Numbered from the stretch's first letter, positions 36,457-48,337 are shown. The stretch: DNA of 64,000 nucleotides from Fomitopsis serialis (GCF_022376445.1 NW_025955024.1:1-64000); one strand, 5' to 3'. A program made the numbers and translations. The notes: generated from the sequence alone by a model not told the origin.

Positions 36457-38292
36457 TCAGTTGAAGTCAACGAGCGGGTATGGCGGGGGCTCGGCTGGAT
36501 GGATCACCACCAGTCTGGAGTCGGTGAATGCATCCACGGTAAACTTGCCGTATCCAGACGCCCCGCTGAACGTCATGGTGAGCGATTTGCTACCATGACG
36601 CTGATATGTTCTTACCTGAGGCCACCATGCTCTCTGGTGTCTTCGACGTGTATTGTCGGTCCGTTGACATTGACGCATCCTGCAGAGCTGTCAGCATTCG
36701 AAGCCACTACAGGCTCGACAGCTTACCGTATCGGATGCGACTTGAGACGTTCAGAGCCAAATTAAGGTCTCTGGTCCAAACACTTCCTACGAGAGAATAT
36801 GTCGTCGCGTTGGCGAGCTCAACAGCCTCGTCACTGTATCCACCTCTACAACGACCGTCACTATACGAGCGAGGTAAGTGCGATTGGCGACCGCAACGCA
36901 GCGTCATGCTCACGGGGCCCGAAGCTTTCCCGCTCCCACAATCGCATCCCAGGCTTCACGCCGGTGACGATGTGCGGCTGAATAACCGCTCCCTCTCTGC
37001 TCCCATCGCCGAGGAGGAATCCCGCGCCATCCTGCTTCGCCTCTCGCAGCATGTTCTGGACGTTCTCAGCGGAATCCTCCCTGAACTGCGCGGAGAGCAC
37101 CTCCCCCGGCCCGCCGGACTTAAACTTGCGGAACTGCGTCACGAGCGCTGCCTTCAGAGCGGCCGCCACTCCGCGCTGGACGATGACACGCTCGGTCGAC
37201 ATGCATATCTGGCCGGAATGGACGAGCGCCGAGGACGTGATGGCGCGTGCTGCCCGAGGGACGTCTGCGTCGTTCAGGACCTACCAAGGGATCGTGAGCT
37301 CTGACGACGAAGTGTGCGATAGCTTGGAACGTACGACTGCAGGTGCCTTTCCGCCAAGCTCGAGCACGCATGGCTTGAGATACTTCCCAGCCTCGGAGGC
37401 AATGATCTTTCCGACACGATCACTCCCGGTGAACTGGAAAAACGGTTGGTCCGCGGCCTTGGGAGACTTGCTAGAAAACGACTCACATTGATCTTGCGCA
37501 CGGCGGGATGTGCGATGATTTCAGCAGTCCTTGCGGGAGCTGACTCGCGGGAGGTGTGGATGAAGTTGAGAACACCGTTCGGTAACCCAGACTACAATCC
37601 CTGTGAGTAAATTGACCTTGATAATCTCACCAGTTCGTTACCTCGTGAAATAATTCAGCGATGACGTACTGGATACGCGGGCTGACCTCGGAGGTCTTCA
37701 AGACCACCGTGTTTCCGCAGACGATAGGGTACCCGGCTGCACGTATCGTCAGGATAACCGGCGAATTCCACGGCGCGATAGAGAACCTGCAGACCCATGA
37801 ACATCAGGTGAGTTGAGAGGCCATTTGAGACTCTTACACAACGCCCTGTGCCCTCCGTTGGACGAGTACTTGACCTCCGGGGATGTGCGACGGGAACGTC
37901 TCCCCTTTCAGTTCCGTGACCAGCGTAGCGAGCGTGCGCAGCATCTCCGCGGCCATGTTCAAGTTCAAGTTCACGATAAAATCCGTGGCGGCGATCTCGG
38001 CCTTGATGGCTTCCTCCACCTTCGCCCTGTATTTGTCTGTTTCTAGGAGCGCGGCGGCCCTCATGAAGAAGTCTCTTCTCTGTCCGAAGGACGACTTCTC
38101 CCAGGCGGGGAACGCACGGACCGCGGCGTCGACGGCATCCCTGCAGTCCTTGCTGGACGCACTTGCGGCGTACGAAACGAGCTCTCCGGAATAGGGGTTG
38201 TGGACCTCGTACTTAGCATCGCCGCTTGCGGGACGAGCTTGGCCGTCGATGAAGAGAGGGGCGAAGGGCGTGGTCTGAGCAGATGTAGACAT
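36457..38292 (-). CDS. NAD(P)-dependent aldehyde dehydrogenase (one frameshift)
   Basis: The start at 38290-38292 gives [20 protein letters not shown]; several small exons run to the TGA at 36457. The first exon is 37838-38292. Family features appear in order: [32 protein letters not shown], the NAD-binding [11 protein letters not shown], the general base in [11 protein letters not shown], the catalytic Cys in [46 protein letters not shown] and a C-terminal YPLVDFN. The shape is that of the vanillin/salicylaldehyde dehydrogenase-like group, soluble enzymes that oxidise (often aromatic) aldehydes to acids. One base appears to be missing near 36832, between the ESFGP exon and EAVELANA; a single added G restores the expected run. 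Either a consensus error or a recent inactivating mutation fits. Confidence 0.85.
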
Positions 38293-39581
38293 GTCCTGCG
38301 CTCGAAATGAGTTCAGGGGGAGACGTCAGGGAGCAAACCTTCGAGCGATTAGTACATCGCCCGGCCGAGTAGCTTTAAAGTTCGATCAACGACTGCAGTG
38401 GTCCCCTATGATTTGTCATCTTCGTGGAGATCCTATTTGCGCCCGTGGCAAAGGAAGACGGGCCGTGGTTCGATAGATGTGAAGGACGTGGTGAAAATGA
38501 GTGAGTGTACTCTCTGGGGCCCGATTAGGCCGAAGGACGCCAGAATGAATAGGCAACGGCGGACTCGGAGGTGCATCCATCTTGGCTCGCCCTCCTGCAC
38601 CAGCTTTCGCTGCTCCGCAGTACCATCGGCAACATGGCCACTGCGTTTTATCAGATAGCCTCCTATCCTTGTCCGCCGATTCATCGTCCAGTCAGAAAAG
38701 CAATCCAGTCCGAATCGGCAGCACTTGGACAGAACATTATCCTAGTAGTACGTCGCGCCGCTCATCTAGAGATCGGACTTCTGGCGGTGGTCAAGTGGAT
38801 CCCGGGAACCATCATCGTCTGGACGACTCTGCGTCGATACTGTAGCATGCGACGTCCATCAATGCTCCAAGGACCACCTCTCCAAGCAGGGTCTAGCTTG
38901 ACTTCACTGGCAGCCACATATGTAGTAGGGTATCGATGTTTCGATCGAGGAATCACCGAGAATTGCGATGCCATAAGGTCTGGCAACACCCTGCGTCAGG
39001 TAGCTACATACCGGCGGACCAGTGAAGGTCAAGTTCGGGCTCGATTACACGAACCCCGAGGGAGTCGCACCGCCGTGACGCTGCGGGGCAGAGAGGACCA
39101 TAACAACGATTTGAGACATCTACAAGCTCCGATGATATCCGTGAGGGCAGTGTCAAGAGTTCAAACGTCTAGATGTTGAATTTAGGCAGCAATATTGAAG
39201 CAGGACGGACTCGGAGGACGGTCAAAGACGGTAGGCGCGCCGCGCTGGTGGCTGGCGCGCTTGAACCGCCGCGCGCGTTGCGCGAAAACTCGAATTCCCC
39301 TCTTCGGACTCCCGTCGTGTTCTGTCAAGTTACGATTCTGTCAGTTCCAAGACTCGGTAGCTTCCGGTTACCCTTGCAGTACTATAATATGTGCTAACGA
39401 CGTTCCAGAGTAGTTGACATGAGAAACTGATAAGTATTTCCGTTTGTCAGGATTCGGCCCGGTCTGCCGGTGGACAGCCCGAGTGCTAAGTAGCATCGTG
39501 GTACGCAGAGATCTCCCCCTCCGAGTAAATACCTAGTATACCGCCGTTTCCCTGCAAGTTCAGCCTGGATATGAGCCGTGC
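38293..39581. other. 1.3 kb intergenic, no convincing gene
   Basis: A 202 codon plus-strand frame at 38571-39179 is open but shows no domain or intron pattern, so I treat it as chance. A GC-rich patch with GCGCGC runs lies at about 39235-39290. The left part is the aldehyde dehydrogenase promoter. Confidence 0.5.
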
Positions 39582-40913
39582 ATGATGGCGGGTGCCCACG
39601 ACGTGAAGGATACGTTCAAGAAATCACAAGATGAGCGCTATGCACGGCTCTACCCTCACGAGCTTGCCTGGAGGGACAAACAACCGTTCCTCGAATCTCG
39701 CGGCTATATGCTACGACCTAGGTTAAGGGCAGGATGGATTCCATCTTGGAGGGTTACAGGTGCTCGCCCACTGGACTGTGAGGATGTCAGTCAACTACGC
39801 GTACGTGGCACGACAGACATCGTCCCAATGTAACGTATTGATTGAGCTGCAAATAGATGTTTCCCCACACAGTAGATGCTACGCGCATGTCAGATGGGAA
39901 ACTTGTTTCCATCAAGCGCATCCGTACTGGCAGCACGGAGTCGCGTATCGCCACGATACTGTGCAGCCCGCCTCTGAACGACGACCCGACCAATCATTGT
40001 GTACCAATCTTGGACATGTTCGAAGATGACGAGGATGCGGTAGCGTCCTATATGGTTATGCCGTTTCTGCGCCATTTCGATGATCCTCCCTTCGAGTGTG
40101 TCGACGATGTTCTCGACTTCGGTGAACAGATGCTTGAGGTAGGGAGAACTTCACCGCTGCACATTGCACTACTAAATCGAGCCTTTCACTGCCTCGAAGG
40201 GACTGTCTTTTCTTCACAAAAACGGGGTGGCGCATCGGTGAGTGTCAAGCTCATGGCATGTCGGCTCGGCTGACCATGTACAGAGATGGCTCTTACGCTA
40301 ACCTGATGATGGACGGCGGCCCATTACTTCCTCAAGGCTTTCATCCCACGAGAACCGCGTTTCTCCCTGACTGTCGGACGGTCGCGTGGCCATTGTCGCG
40401 CTCACACAATCCAGTCAAATACTACTTCATCGACTTCGGCCTCTCTGTGTATATCCCGTCGGATGTGCAGCCTAAGCTTACGACCGGCTGCTATGGCCGC
40501 GATCAGGAGCCGCCCGAGCTATCCGACATGAATCCCTATGATCCCTTCAAACTCGACATATACACCATGGGCAATGTCTTCTGCAAGGACTTCTACGATG
40601 TATGTTCTCTGTGGCTTCCGCGCACTTCTTGCTCACGCCATTTGACCAGAAATTCAACAATGTCGGCTTCTTACATCAAATAATTGAAGCAATGGCGCGC
40701 GAAAACCCGGGAAAGCGGCCCAGCGCTGCCGAAGCCTTGGAGCAGTGGCAGCATATGCGCAAGCAGGTGCCATATGTCCAGCGTCGTTGGCGACTGCGGC
40801 GTCGTGAGGAGCCACTCGCGGCTGCGCTGCTAAATGACAACGTCTACATATTGACGTTGGCCGCTCACTTGATAACGGGCTCGAAGACGACAACGAACAT
40901 CCTACAAAACTAA
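39582..40913 (+). CDS. protein kinase-like protein, tandem copy 1
   Basis: Five exons (39582-39800, 39857-40138, 40200-40237, 40284-40599, 40650-40913) give 372 residues. The N-terminus (YPHELAWRDKQPFLESRGYM) is family-specific. Kinase motifs follow: DGKLVSIKRI (ATP-anchoring Lys), a catalytic loop split by an intron that reads HRDGSYANLMMD, the metal-binding DFG in KYYFIDFGLSVY, and QEPPEL in place of APE. The C-lobe has NPGKRPSAAEALEQW. The catalytic loop lacks the usual Lys after HRD but keeps Asp and Asn, so activity is possible. This kinase-like family is expanded in agaricomycetes and its substrates are unknown. Internal exon lengths 282, 38, 316 and 264 are the same as in copy 2. Confidence 0.85.
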
Positions 40914-41991
40914 TGCCCCACGGAACTCGTTTCCGAGCTAACATCTTGGCTTGCCATCTTTGTTATGATATCGCTGTATGTTCTGCATGCATTGTTATAC
41001 TCTGTATCACTTGCGATCCCATATTGCATCCAGGAATTGACAGAGGAGCCACCATTCGGAGTGACTTGGGTACGGCTTGACAAATATTGTTCACTTTGTG
41101 TGGCTCTGTCGCCGTCCCCTTCGACAGCTCCAGACCGCAGCTCCAGATAAGAGCCTCCTTGTTCCGAAGGTCAGTCGGCCCTTCTTGTGCTAGACTATAT
41201 CGGTGCGATACTGACTGACCACCGCACATGTATCGCGGGTACAATCTCTCCGTCAGAGTCCACGATACACGTACCGGGTGTCCCACGGTGAGTCATGATG
41301 TCCTGCTCGGTTGTGGCTGTGACTGAGAAGCCTGCAAAGCGAATATGTCCGCACTGTTCTCACGGCAGGACTCTGAAGGCGAACTCCGATGTATGCAGGC
41401 TGCCATGGGCCCGTGGTCAGCGCTTCAGCCCCGGCATCCATGTAAGTAGGACGCTTCTTTCCGCAGAACTTCGGAGGCATGACACTATGGCGTGTGCGGT
41501 GCACGTTGCCAGCGATCTCCGTATGACGCTTATCATCGGTGGACTCGTGCCGTGGTCGTGCGTCGCCCTTGTGTCGTTAGGTGACTACCCAACCACGTCA
41601 GCATGGCATCCAATCACTCCGTTCAATTAACCGACACCATTTGCATACCGAATCATACGCATGTAAGTCGTCGCTGCAATATGTGGCATTGTCATCTGCT
41701 GCAGTGTGCAGTGTGAAGAAGTCAAACGCTTGAACACTAGAGTTGCGCTGAAAATTGATATAACATTTCTGTTTTCCTAACAAACAAGGCGACGACTAAT
41801 TTCTGTGCGTGTATCTGTCGTAATTCTATCGTACACAATCACAATCACAACATAGAGACAATTGCTAGCAGTAGTCGTAAGAGGTTTACATGAGATGTAT
41901 CGAAGGTCGGGATTCACAGAGAAGGGCAACGGAGACAAGTCTTTGCACGTACCGTGCATGTATTCACAGGCCGGCGATGTCATTGAGGATG
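40914..41991. other. 1.1 kb intergenic, no gene recognised
   Basis: Short ORFs only. It separates kinase copy 1 from the 3' end of a leftward hypothetical gene. Confidence 0.5.
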
Positions 41992-43082
41992 TCACAACGC
42001 GCGCCCGATATCGCTAGGGTTCGTGGCGAATGAGCCCTGCGAGCCTGACTGGACCGAGGAGCCTGAACCTCCATGATAGGATGGAGGGGGTGACATCGTG
42101 AAGCCTGCATGATAAGACGGAGGGGGCGACGTCGTGAAGCCTTGTTGTTGGCCATACCCGTAAGGGTTGAAAACCTGGCTAGAACCTGAGCATGAGATGG
42201 GGATGGGTCATTCAGTCTCATTCATTCTATGTACACATCGTTACTCCTCTGGTAGGGGGGAAGGTAGCCATGTACATTGATTGCTGTTGGCAAGGGCAGA
42301 TGCATTGGTCGAGGACGCGATGGAAGCGAGACGCCAACTTACTAGTAGGGTCACCGCCTACTGTGGCATGAGCAGCATGAGTTTGATTTCCAAGATGAGA
42401 TGCTGATACACGGTAGCCATGAGTTTCTGGCAATTCATGCAGGACTTTCGAGACGTACAACTTGAATGACCTTGACTGCCGGAATGATGTGAAGAGGCAT
42501 ATGTGTGGCCCGGGACTGGAGGCACACCGTGGGGGAATCTCTCACGAGCTCTAGCAGTCGATGTCTAGCATCATGATCAGTACGCGAACGAGAGTATAGC
42601 AGCACTGACACCTGCCTTCACCGCAACTCTAAGCCCCACACATCCCATCACAAGTGTCCTAATACTACGTGAAAGATCTGTCCAAGGAAATCTCATGAGG
42701 GGGTGCGCTGCCCACGTAGCAGAAAGCTGTTGTCGTCGTTGCATAGCCCTGCTGATCCCGTTAGAAGTCCCTTGATGCATCAAGGTAAGACGTACTGGTC
42801 AAGGTTGGAGAGCATTTGCTGGATGCTCATTAGGGTTTGGGCATCACTGGCATTCTCCGTAGACACGTCAGCGATACTGGCATCCACCTTCACTTTGTCT
42901 TCGTCGGACAAGTTGCGGAGGAACGCATCTATGTCCTGCAGTATCTCCTCGGCTTCCCGTAGTTGAGTAGTAGGCGGTGTTAGGAAGTACCGCCATGACG
43001 GGAGGCCTCTGCGCGTACAGAAATCGAGTATGTTGGATAGAGTCGAGGCATTTCTGATGATGTTGTGTTCGGGCTGTTGCAT
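41992..43082 (-). CDS. uncharacterised protein with PPPSYH repeats
   Basis: The exon structure is only partly resolved. A first exon from ATG 43080-43082 (MQQPEHNIIRNASTLSNI) encodes a helical region with LREAEEILQDIDAFLRNLSD and KVDASIADVSTENASDAQTL, ending near 42790. Intermediate exons appear at about 42670-42750, 42480-42540 and 42345-42420 (TAFCYVGSAPPHEIS; GVPPVPGHTYASSHHSGSQG; ASHLGNQTHAAHATVGGD). The last exon, 41992-42174, encodes NPYGYGQQQGF, then two near-identical repeats around SPPPSYHAGF and SPPPSYHGGS, and ends DIGRAL. The Pro/Gly/Tyr/Gln-rich tail suggests a disordered C-terminus. No family is recognised. Confidence 0.45.
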
Positions 43083-43656
43083 GATGTCTGCCTTTGCTCG
43101 GTCTGTCTACGTGGCACGGACGCGGACTTGTTCCTGGATAACCGGTAAGTACTAGCAGTGTGTGGCGCTATTATGCTCGATACAATAGCGCTGTAGAGTT
43201 TAGGACGTACCTCGGGAATGAATACGATAGCAGAGTTGGTTGAGCTGGTCCGTTCCGTGGTGCATAACTTGTGTCTTTTTATACAACGACGTACACAAAC
43301 CCCGCAGGCTACGAGGCCTGCGGGCCCGATGTAGCACCGCAACATCTTCGACCGCATATGCTCCGGAAGTTCGCAAGTATCCTGACGAAGAAGGAGGAGG
43401 AGGTATGGTACTAGGCTTGGCATAATGAGCGGCCATCGATATCGATAGAAGGCGGTTGTGGGTCCACTTGATCAGAGCGTGGGACACTCGTTCGGAGTGG
43501 CAATGGCATGCGTGACTACAGTCACTGAGTAAGGCTGTGTTAGTGTTACTGCGAGACTTGCCAACCTGCTCTCACACACAAGTCGTCGTTGGCGCAATAT
43601 CTCTACTCTTAGCGAGCTGTCCCCCCGTAGACTTCTGCCAGTCGCGCTTCTTGACT
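43083..43656. other. 570 base divergent spacer with a GC-rich hairpin
   Basis: Between the hypothetical gene (leftward) and kinase copy 2 (rightward). A perfect 9 bp stem (CCCGCAGGC / GCCTGCGGG) with a 6 base loop sits at 43301-43324. Its role is unknown. Confidence 0.5.
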
Positions 43657-44989
43657 ATGGACGTTGTGGACAGCTCGCCAGCCTCAAGACCGACAGCAGA
43701 CGAACAATGCTCCACCCTATACCCTCATGAGCTCGCATGGAGAGACAGACAACCATTTCTGGAATCGCATGGTTATATGCTCAGGCCCAGATTGCGACCC
43801 GGATGGGTACCGTCATGGAGAGTCTCGGGAGATAATCCTTGGTTCTGCGAAGACTCTCATTCCCTTCGCGTAAGCTACGTCTCCTAGCAGATGTCTGATT
43901 AGCCGTTTCTGAAGACCCCTATACCCCCATAGATGTTTCCACATATCGTAGACGCCACGCGCATGTCAGATGGGAAATTAGTGTCCATCAAACTAGTGCG
44001 CACTGGCAGCCTCGAAATGAGAATCGCGTTGTATCTGTGTACTCCTCCGCTTTGCGAAGACATCAAAAATCACTGTGTACCTCTCCTCGATCTCTTTGAA
44101 GACAATAAGGACGCATCGAGGTCATATATGGTCACGCCATTCCTCCGTGACTTCGACGATCCGCTATTCGACTGTGTTAATGATGTCCTTGATCTCGGCG
44201 AACAGTATCTTGAGGTAAGTAACACTTCGTTGACTCGCATGAACGGATATGTGCTACTGCTGATGGATCGCAGGGACTTGTGTTTCTTCACCGCAGCGGC
44301 GTGGCACACAGGTCAGCCGTCTCGGATGCATTAGCAAATGTCGGACTTTGACCGGATTGCAGAGACTGCACCAATGCCAATATGATGATGGACGCGGGCC
44401 CGCTATATCCTCGAGGCTTTCATCCCCTCCTAGGTGAATTCCTTCCCGACGGCAAAACTGGTACATGGCCGAATTCAAGGACCCGTTGTCCAGTGAAGTA
44501 CTACTTCATTGACTTCGGTATATCGAGATATTTTCCGCCGGACGTCCAGTCCAAGCTAGTGATCGGTGGCGATGGTCGAGACCAGGAGCCGCCCGAGCTA
44601 TCTGACGACATCCCTTACGACCCGTTCAAGCTCGACGTGTTCATTTTGGGTAATTTCTTGCGCAAAAATTTCTACGATGTACGTGGACTAGAAACTATCG
44701 GATCCGTCGACTCACATTCTTGCAGAGATTCAGCAATGTCGAGTTCATGCGACCGATATGGGAAGCGATGACGCGGGCGAACCCGGACGAGAGACCCTCC
44801 GCTGCTGACGCGCTCCAACAGTGGCAGCGCATGCGCAAAGCAGTATCGTACTGTCACAGGAGTTGGAGACTCAAACGGCGCGAGGAATCGCGCGGCTGGA
44901 CCTTGTTCCTCGGTCTTGTCCATGTCATCATGGTTGTTCACTGCGCGGTGACAAGGTCAAAGGTGACCAGAAATCTCTTTTTCGCTTGA
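43657..44989 (+). CDS. protein kinase-like protein, tandem copy 2
   Basis: Five exons (43657-43869, 43933-44214, 44274-44311, 44363-44678, 44726-44989) give 370 residues starting MDVVDSSPASRPTADEQ. It shares LYPHELAWRDRQPFLESHGY, DGKLVSIKLVRTG (ATP-anchoring Lys), GLVFLHRSGVAHR joined to DCTNANMMMD (catalytic Asp and Asn), YYFIDFGISRYF (DFG) and RDQEPPELSDDIPYDPF with copy 1. The C-terminal segment contains TLFLGLVHVIMVVHCAV, which could be a membrane anchor; copy 1 has a weaker equivalent (NVYILTLAAHLI). Identical lengths for exons 2-5 show tandem duplication. Substrate and activity are unknown. Confidence 0.87.
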
Positions 44990-46598
44990 TTCTATGGTAA
45001 TGACCGTCGTTTGACTTATGTTGTGCGCCTGCTATCGATCCTTACTATCCAGTGTCATGTAGCTTTCTGCCTTGTTATGTATAACAGACGTCAGGGAGAT
45101 GTCTTGTGGCTGCGAAGTTGCCGATATAGTGCTTTTCCGGGCGACGTTGCCCACCATGGTGCGTTCAAGTTGCTTATGAATTGAGTACTTAAGCGAACAG
45201 GTTCAGTGTCCAGGAGCATTTCACGAACTCAACATCTTTCAGTCGCAGACTACATGCTGTGCGCGGCATCGTGCCATATAGCCAACATCTTTTGCGACTT
45301 GGGAATACAAGGACTCAACCAGAGTAACCGTCATGCTATTTGTCAAGCTGTTCAGCCTTTCACCGTGACTTCGGGCTTCAAACTGTCAGTAACGCGCAAG
45401 AAAGTCCTTTTCCACTCGTGACATGGCTATATCCGACCTTTCGCCATCACTCTGCCTATCGATGCGACGTGCGAGTTATATTGCATGATGTGCGGTCGTG
45501 CGGCATGCTTCGATCGATGTGGCTTCTCAGAACGCGACTACTCAAGCCAAAAAGGCCCCGAGGTGTGCGGTACGTTAGCGGAGTTACCAACAGCCTGAGT
45601 ACAGCTTCTCTCTGTTTTCCCAGAGCTTTGTTCTGAAGGTGAGTCATAATGTTCCATAGAAATACAGTAATGTCGAGTTTATGCGACCAATCTGGCAAGC
45701 TATGATGCAGGCAAAGCGGGATGACAGACCCACTACTACCGATGCGCTCCAGCAGTTGCAGCGCACACGCAAAGCACTGGGGTACTTCCGCCGGCATGGA
45801 AGGCTTCGACGACCCGCGGAAATCTGTCCTGGTTTCTCAGCCTTCTTCACGGTTCTATGACGGTACATAACATAGTGAGAAGATCGAAGACGACTAAGAA
45901 CTTATTCGATTGGTAGCCCCGGAGCTTGCTCATGTTTATGTGTTCAGTTCAGTCTTTGTGTCGTATCGTACATGTTAGCCCTGTTTTCTTTCGGATGTAT
46001 CACGACTCACGCCAATACGAATGTACAGTTGTATGACAGCGGAGTTGTGGGACAGCACATCCTTGTGAGTGTGCCATATGGGGGACTCCGGTATGATCAG
46101 CGACGAAGGAAGCAGGGTCTCCATACTCAATTGTCCATGGGGTGCTCAACTGTGCATGCCTGTGCATGCGGTTCGATTGCGATAGGCTCGGGGAACCATC
46201 CCCAGAAATCAGCGATGTCCGCTTCTTCCGCCGTTCGCGATGACTCCTCAAAATACATGTAATCACGGTACCCAGCCTAGCCCTGTTGGGTGTGCTGGGA
46301 ATGTCTCATAGTACCCATAATGGCAGCTGCGCCACGGGAAGTCACGGCGAATGTAGATGTGACTACACTCTTACCCCCATCGTGTACGGCGCACGCTCCG
46401 GGTCAGCCTCTGAACAACACGTTTTTAGATCTGACGGTCGATGTTCTCAAGTGCGACATATGAAGGTGGCAATCGCCTCGAGGACTGAGTACTCACTAAG
46501 CGCGAAGGTGTGGATCATGTTCGACCATCTAGATACTGTACGCTTCAGGAGATCAGCGCGAGGTCAGCAAGTTTCTCCGTTCACAATACTCGTTGTAT
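44990..46598. other. 1.6 kb spacer with a kinase relic
   Basis: Apart from the kinase fragment at 45660-45860, no gene is recognised up to the transposon. Upstream parts of the third kinase copy are lost or unrecognisable. Confidence 0.5.
45660..45860 (+). pseudogene. relic of a third kinase-like copy (last exon only)
   Basis: A 67 codon frame preceded by a CATAG acceptor reads KYSNVEFMRPIWQAMMQAKR, RPTTTDALQQLQRTRKALGY and FRRHGRLRRPAEICPG, ending in a stop at 45858-45860. It matches the last exon of kinase copy 2 (RFSNVEFMRPIWEAMTRANP, ADALQQWQRMRKAVSY) but is shorter (201 against 264 bases). The key Trp of QQW has become Leu. No catalytic exons precede it, so it is a truncated duplicate. 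Confidence 0.8.
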
Positions 46599-46606
46599 TT
46601 GACAGC
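46599..46606. repeat. target site duplication, left copy
   Basis: TTGACAGC, identical to 48330-48337 at the other end of the transposon. Confidence 0.85.
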
Positions 46607-48329
46607 AGGACCCCGGGCAAGGCGCTTATACGTCCGATCCTGGTGCGGCCATAACCAGCCCAAATAGGGCGCTCATGTCCGATCCTGGTGCGGCCATAGA
46701 CCTGCCAGAGCTCGCGCCATGTCCGATCCATATGCGGCCATAGATGCTGTCACGTTCGCATGTCCTATCCGTATGCGGCCATAAATTGACCTCGTGGTCG
46801 CCTTTGACGGCGAAGCCAGTATCGCGAGATTGGTACGTAGCATACTTCACGTCGTGGATCTCTCAGCTAAGCAATGCTACTAACTTCTGTGGATGGCATC
46901 GCGGGTGATGGTATCTGCTCGGGCCTGGAAGATAACTTACTGATTCGCTACGATAATCGCATGCAGCTGCTTGTTATGATTGGGACCCCGGAATTGCAGA
47001 TTCTCTGAATGCGTCCGTCATGTGGGACTTGGTAGACTGGCCAAGCTTGTATTGTACTACAATGTGAGTCTCGCCTCCTGTTTACAGAATACTATACATA
47101 GCTGTATTCACGCTGAATTCATGCACCGCAGTGTAGGATTTACGCGCACAACGCGTCTCATTAGCCTCTCTCGCAGATCACGCGCCGATGGCTCGACACG
47201 GACACATGAAGATTGCTAGTAGGGTGCGTTCGACCTGGTTTGGCTGACCAAGATACAGGAGACTAAAGCATCTCGTTCTTCGAAGGCTACCACTCGTCCG
47301 GAGACACGTACGCGTTCTTCAAGGCGGGGGCCACTCAATCATTGTGCCTGACATGCTTGGCTACGGCGGCATGGACAAGCCGGCGGAGACAACAAACACA
47401 GCGCGATATGCGCGGACGTGAGAACGTGAGCAAGGCGATCGTGACAGAACACCAGAACACCACTGGTGAGTGCTTCAGTAGCTGGGAAAGGGCATCCGAC
47501 GCTGCACGTCTCATTGAGACGCGATGTGGTCGTAGTGGTACCGCTTGGGCCAGGTTCAGCCAGAGCAACTGGCCCGTAGGATGTTGGCTACCCAGGCATA
47601 CTGGCCAAGTGTTTGACTCGCAGGGGCGCATTTCTCGTACTCTACCGAGAGCGTTTTCTCGCATTCGCATTCGTCTCGGTCGGCTACACGCCATTGTTCG
47701 CGAGCTTCAAATATGCGACTGCCATCGCCGCGGTCAAGCAAGCCATCGGTCACGAGCCTTAGGGCCACTGGCAGTGACCAGCTACAAACAATCTCACAGT
47801 CGACCTCATTCTAAAGATGCGCCAGGTTCTTCGTCGACCTCGAGTACCAACCAAGTCATGAAGGACCATATCAGTACTCCTGACCTCCCATGTTCGCTAT
47901 CATCTCGCAACCGACTGGCTTGCCCGCTTGATTGTCTCTCACCATCCGTGTCAATTAGCGACTACTCTTGTGACGTGCCACCTAGAGTACATTCGTACTT
48001 ACGAATGTTGGGCGCTCGAGATATGGTACTCGGCGCTTATGCGTATGTGCTACTCATGCAACCGTTTTGACGATAAAGGGGGACAAATGTGGGCGTTTTC
48101 CTTGGTAGTCTACTCCGACGCAATGTGTAGGGCATGCAGCGATTTTTTGGGCATTTTCTCCGATTTTACCGCATTTTTGAGAGGTCCGATCCGTCATGCG
48201 GCCATAAAGCACCCCTACAGGTAGGTCCTATCCTGATGCGGACATAACAGGGGTCAAAATCGTGCGGACATAAGGGCCCAAAATCCGGGGTTTTCGGATC
48301 GGACCTATAAGCGCCTTGCCCGGGGTCCT
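46607..48329. mobile_element. DNA transposon, non-autonomous, 8 bp target duplication
   Basis: Both ends carry the same terminal inverted repeat starting AGGACCCCGGGCAAGGCG; about 34 bases match with one difference. The element is flanked by perfect 8 bp direct repeats TTGACAGC at 46599-46606 and 48330-48337. Inside each end are several copies of a subterminal motif (TCCGATCC then GCGGCCATA, four on the left at about 46635-46785, and reversed copies at 48185-48300). No transposase frame is seen in the 1.7 kb, so mobility would depend on a partner. An 8 bp duplication fits hAT or KDZ/Zisupton-type elements; termini alone do not decide. The interior holds an epoxide-hydrolase fragment. Confidence 0.88.
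47272..47760 (+). pseudogene. decayed epoxide hydrolase (alpha/beta hydrolase) fragment inside the transposon
   Basis: Pieces of an epoxide hydrolase can be read in changing frames. FFEGYHSSGDTYAFFKAG near 47280-47325 is followed after a frame shift by GHSIIVPDMLGYGGMDKPAE (47330-47390). FLAFAFVSVGYTPLFASF and KYATAIAAVKQAIGHEP appear near 47655-47760. The VPDMLGYGGxDKP block is diagnostic for fungal soluble epoxide hydrolases. The nucleophile region expected between the blocks is unrecognisable, so the fragment is inactive. It lies wholly between the inverted termini, as in elements that have captured host gene pieces. Confidence 0.7.
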
Positions 48330-48337
48330 TTGACAGC
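48330..48337. repeat. target site duplication, right copy
   Basis: TTGACAGC, identical to 46599-46606. Confidence 0.85.

Noticed and set aside
38571..39179. 202 codon plus-strand ORF
   Set aside because: No motif, no flanking splice structure and no convincing codon bias; probably chance in a GC-rich spacer.
43301..43324. GC-rich hairpin as a bacterial-type terminator
   Set aside because: The genome is eukaryotic and the hairpin lies in a divergent promoter, so factor-independent termination does not apply.
46635..46790. Regularly spaced repeats resembling a CRISPR array
   Set aside because: The repeats are imperfect, few, and mirrored at the other end of a transposon in a fungal genome; they are subterminal transposon repeats.
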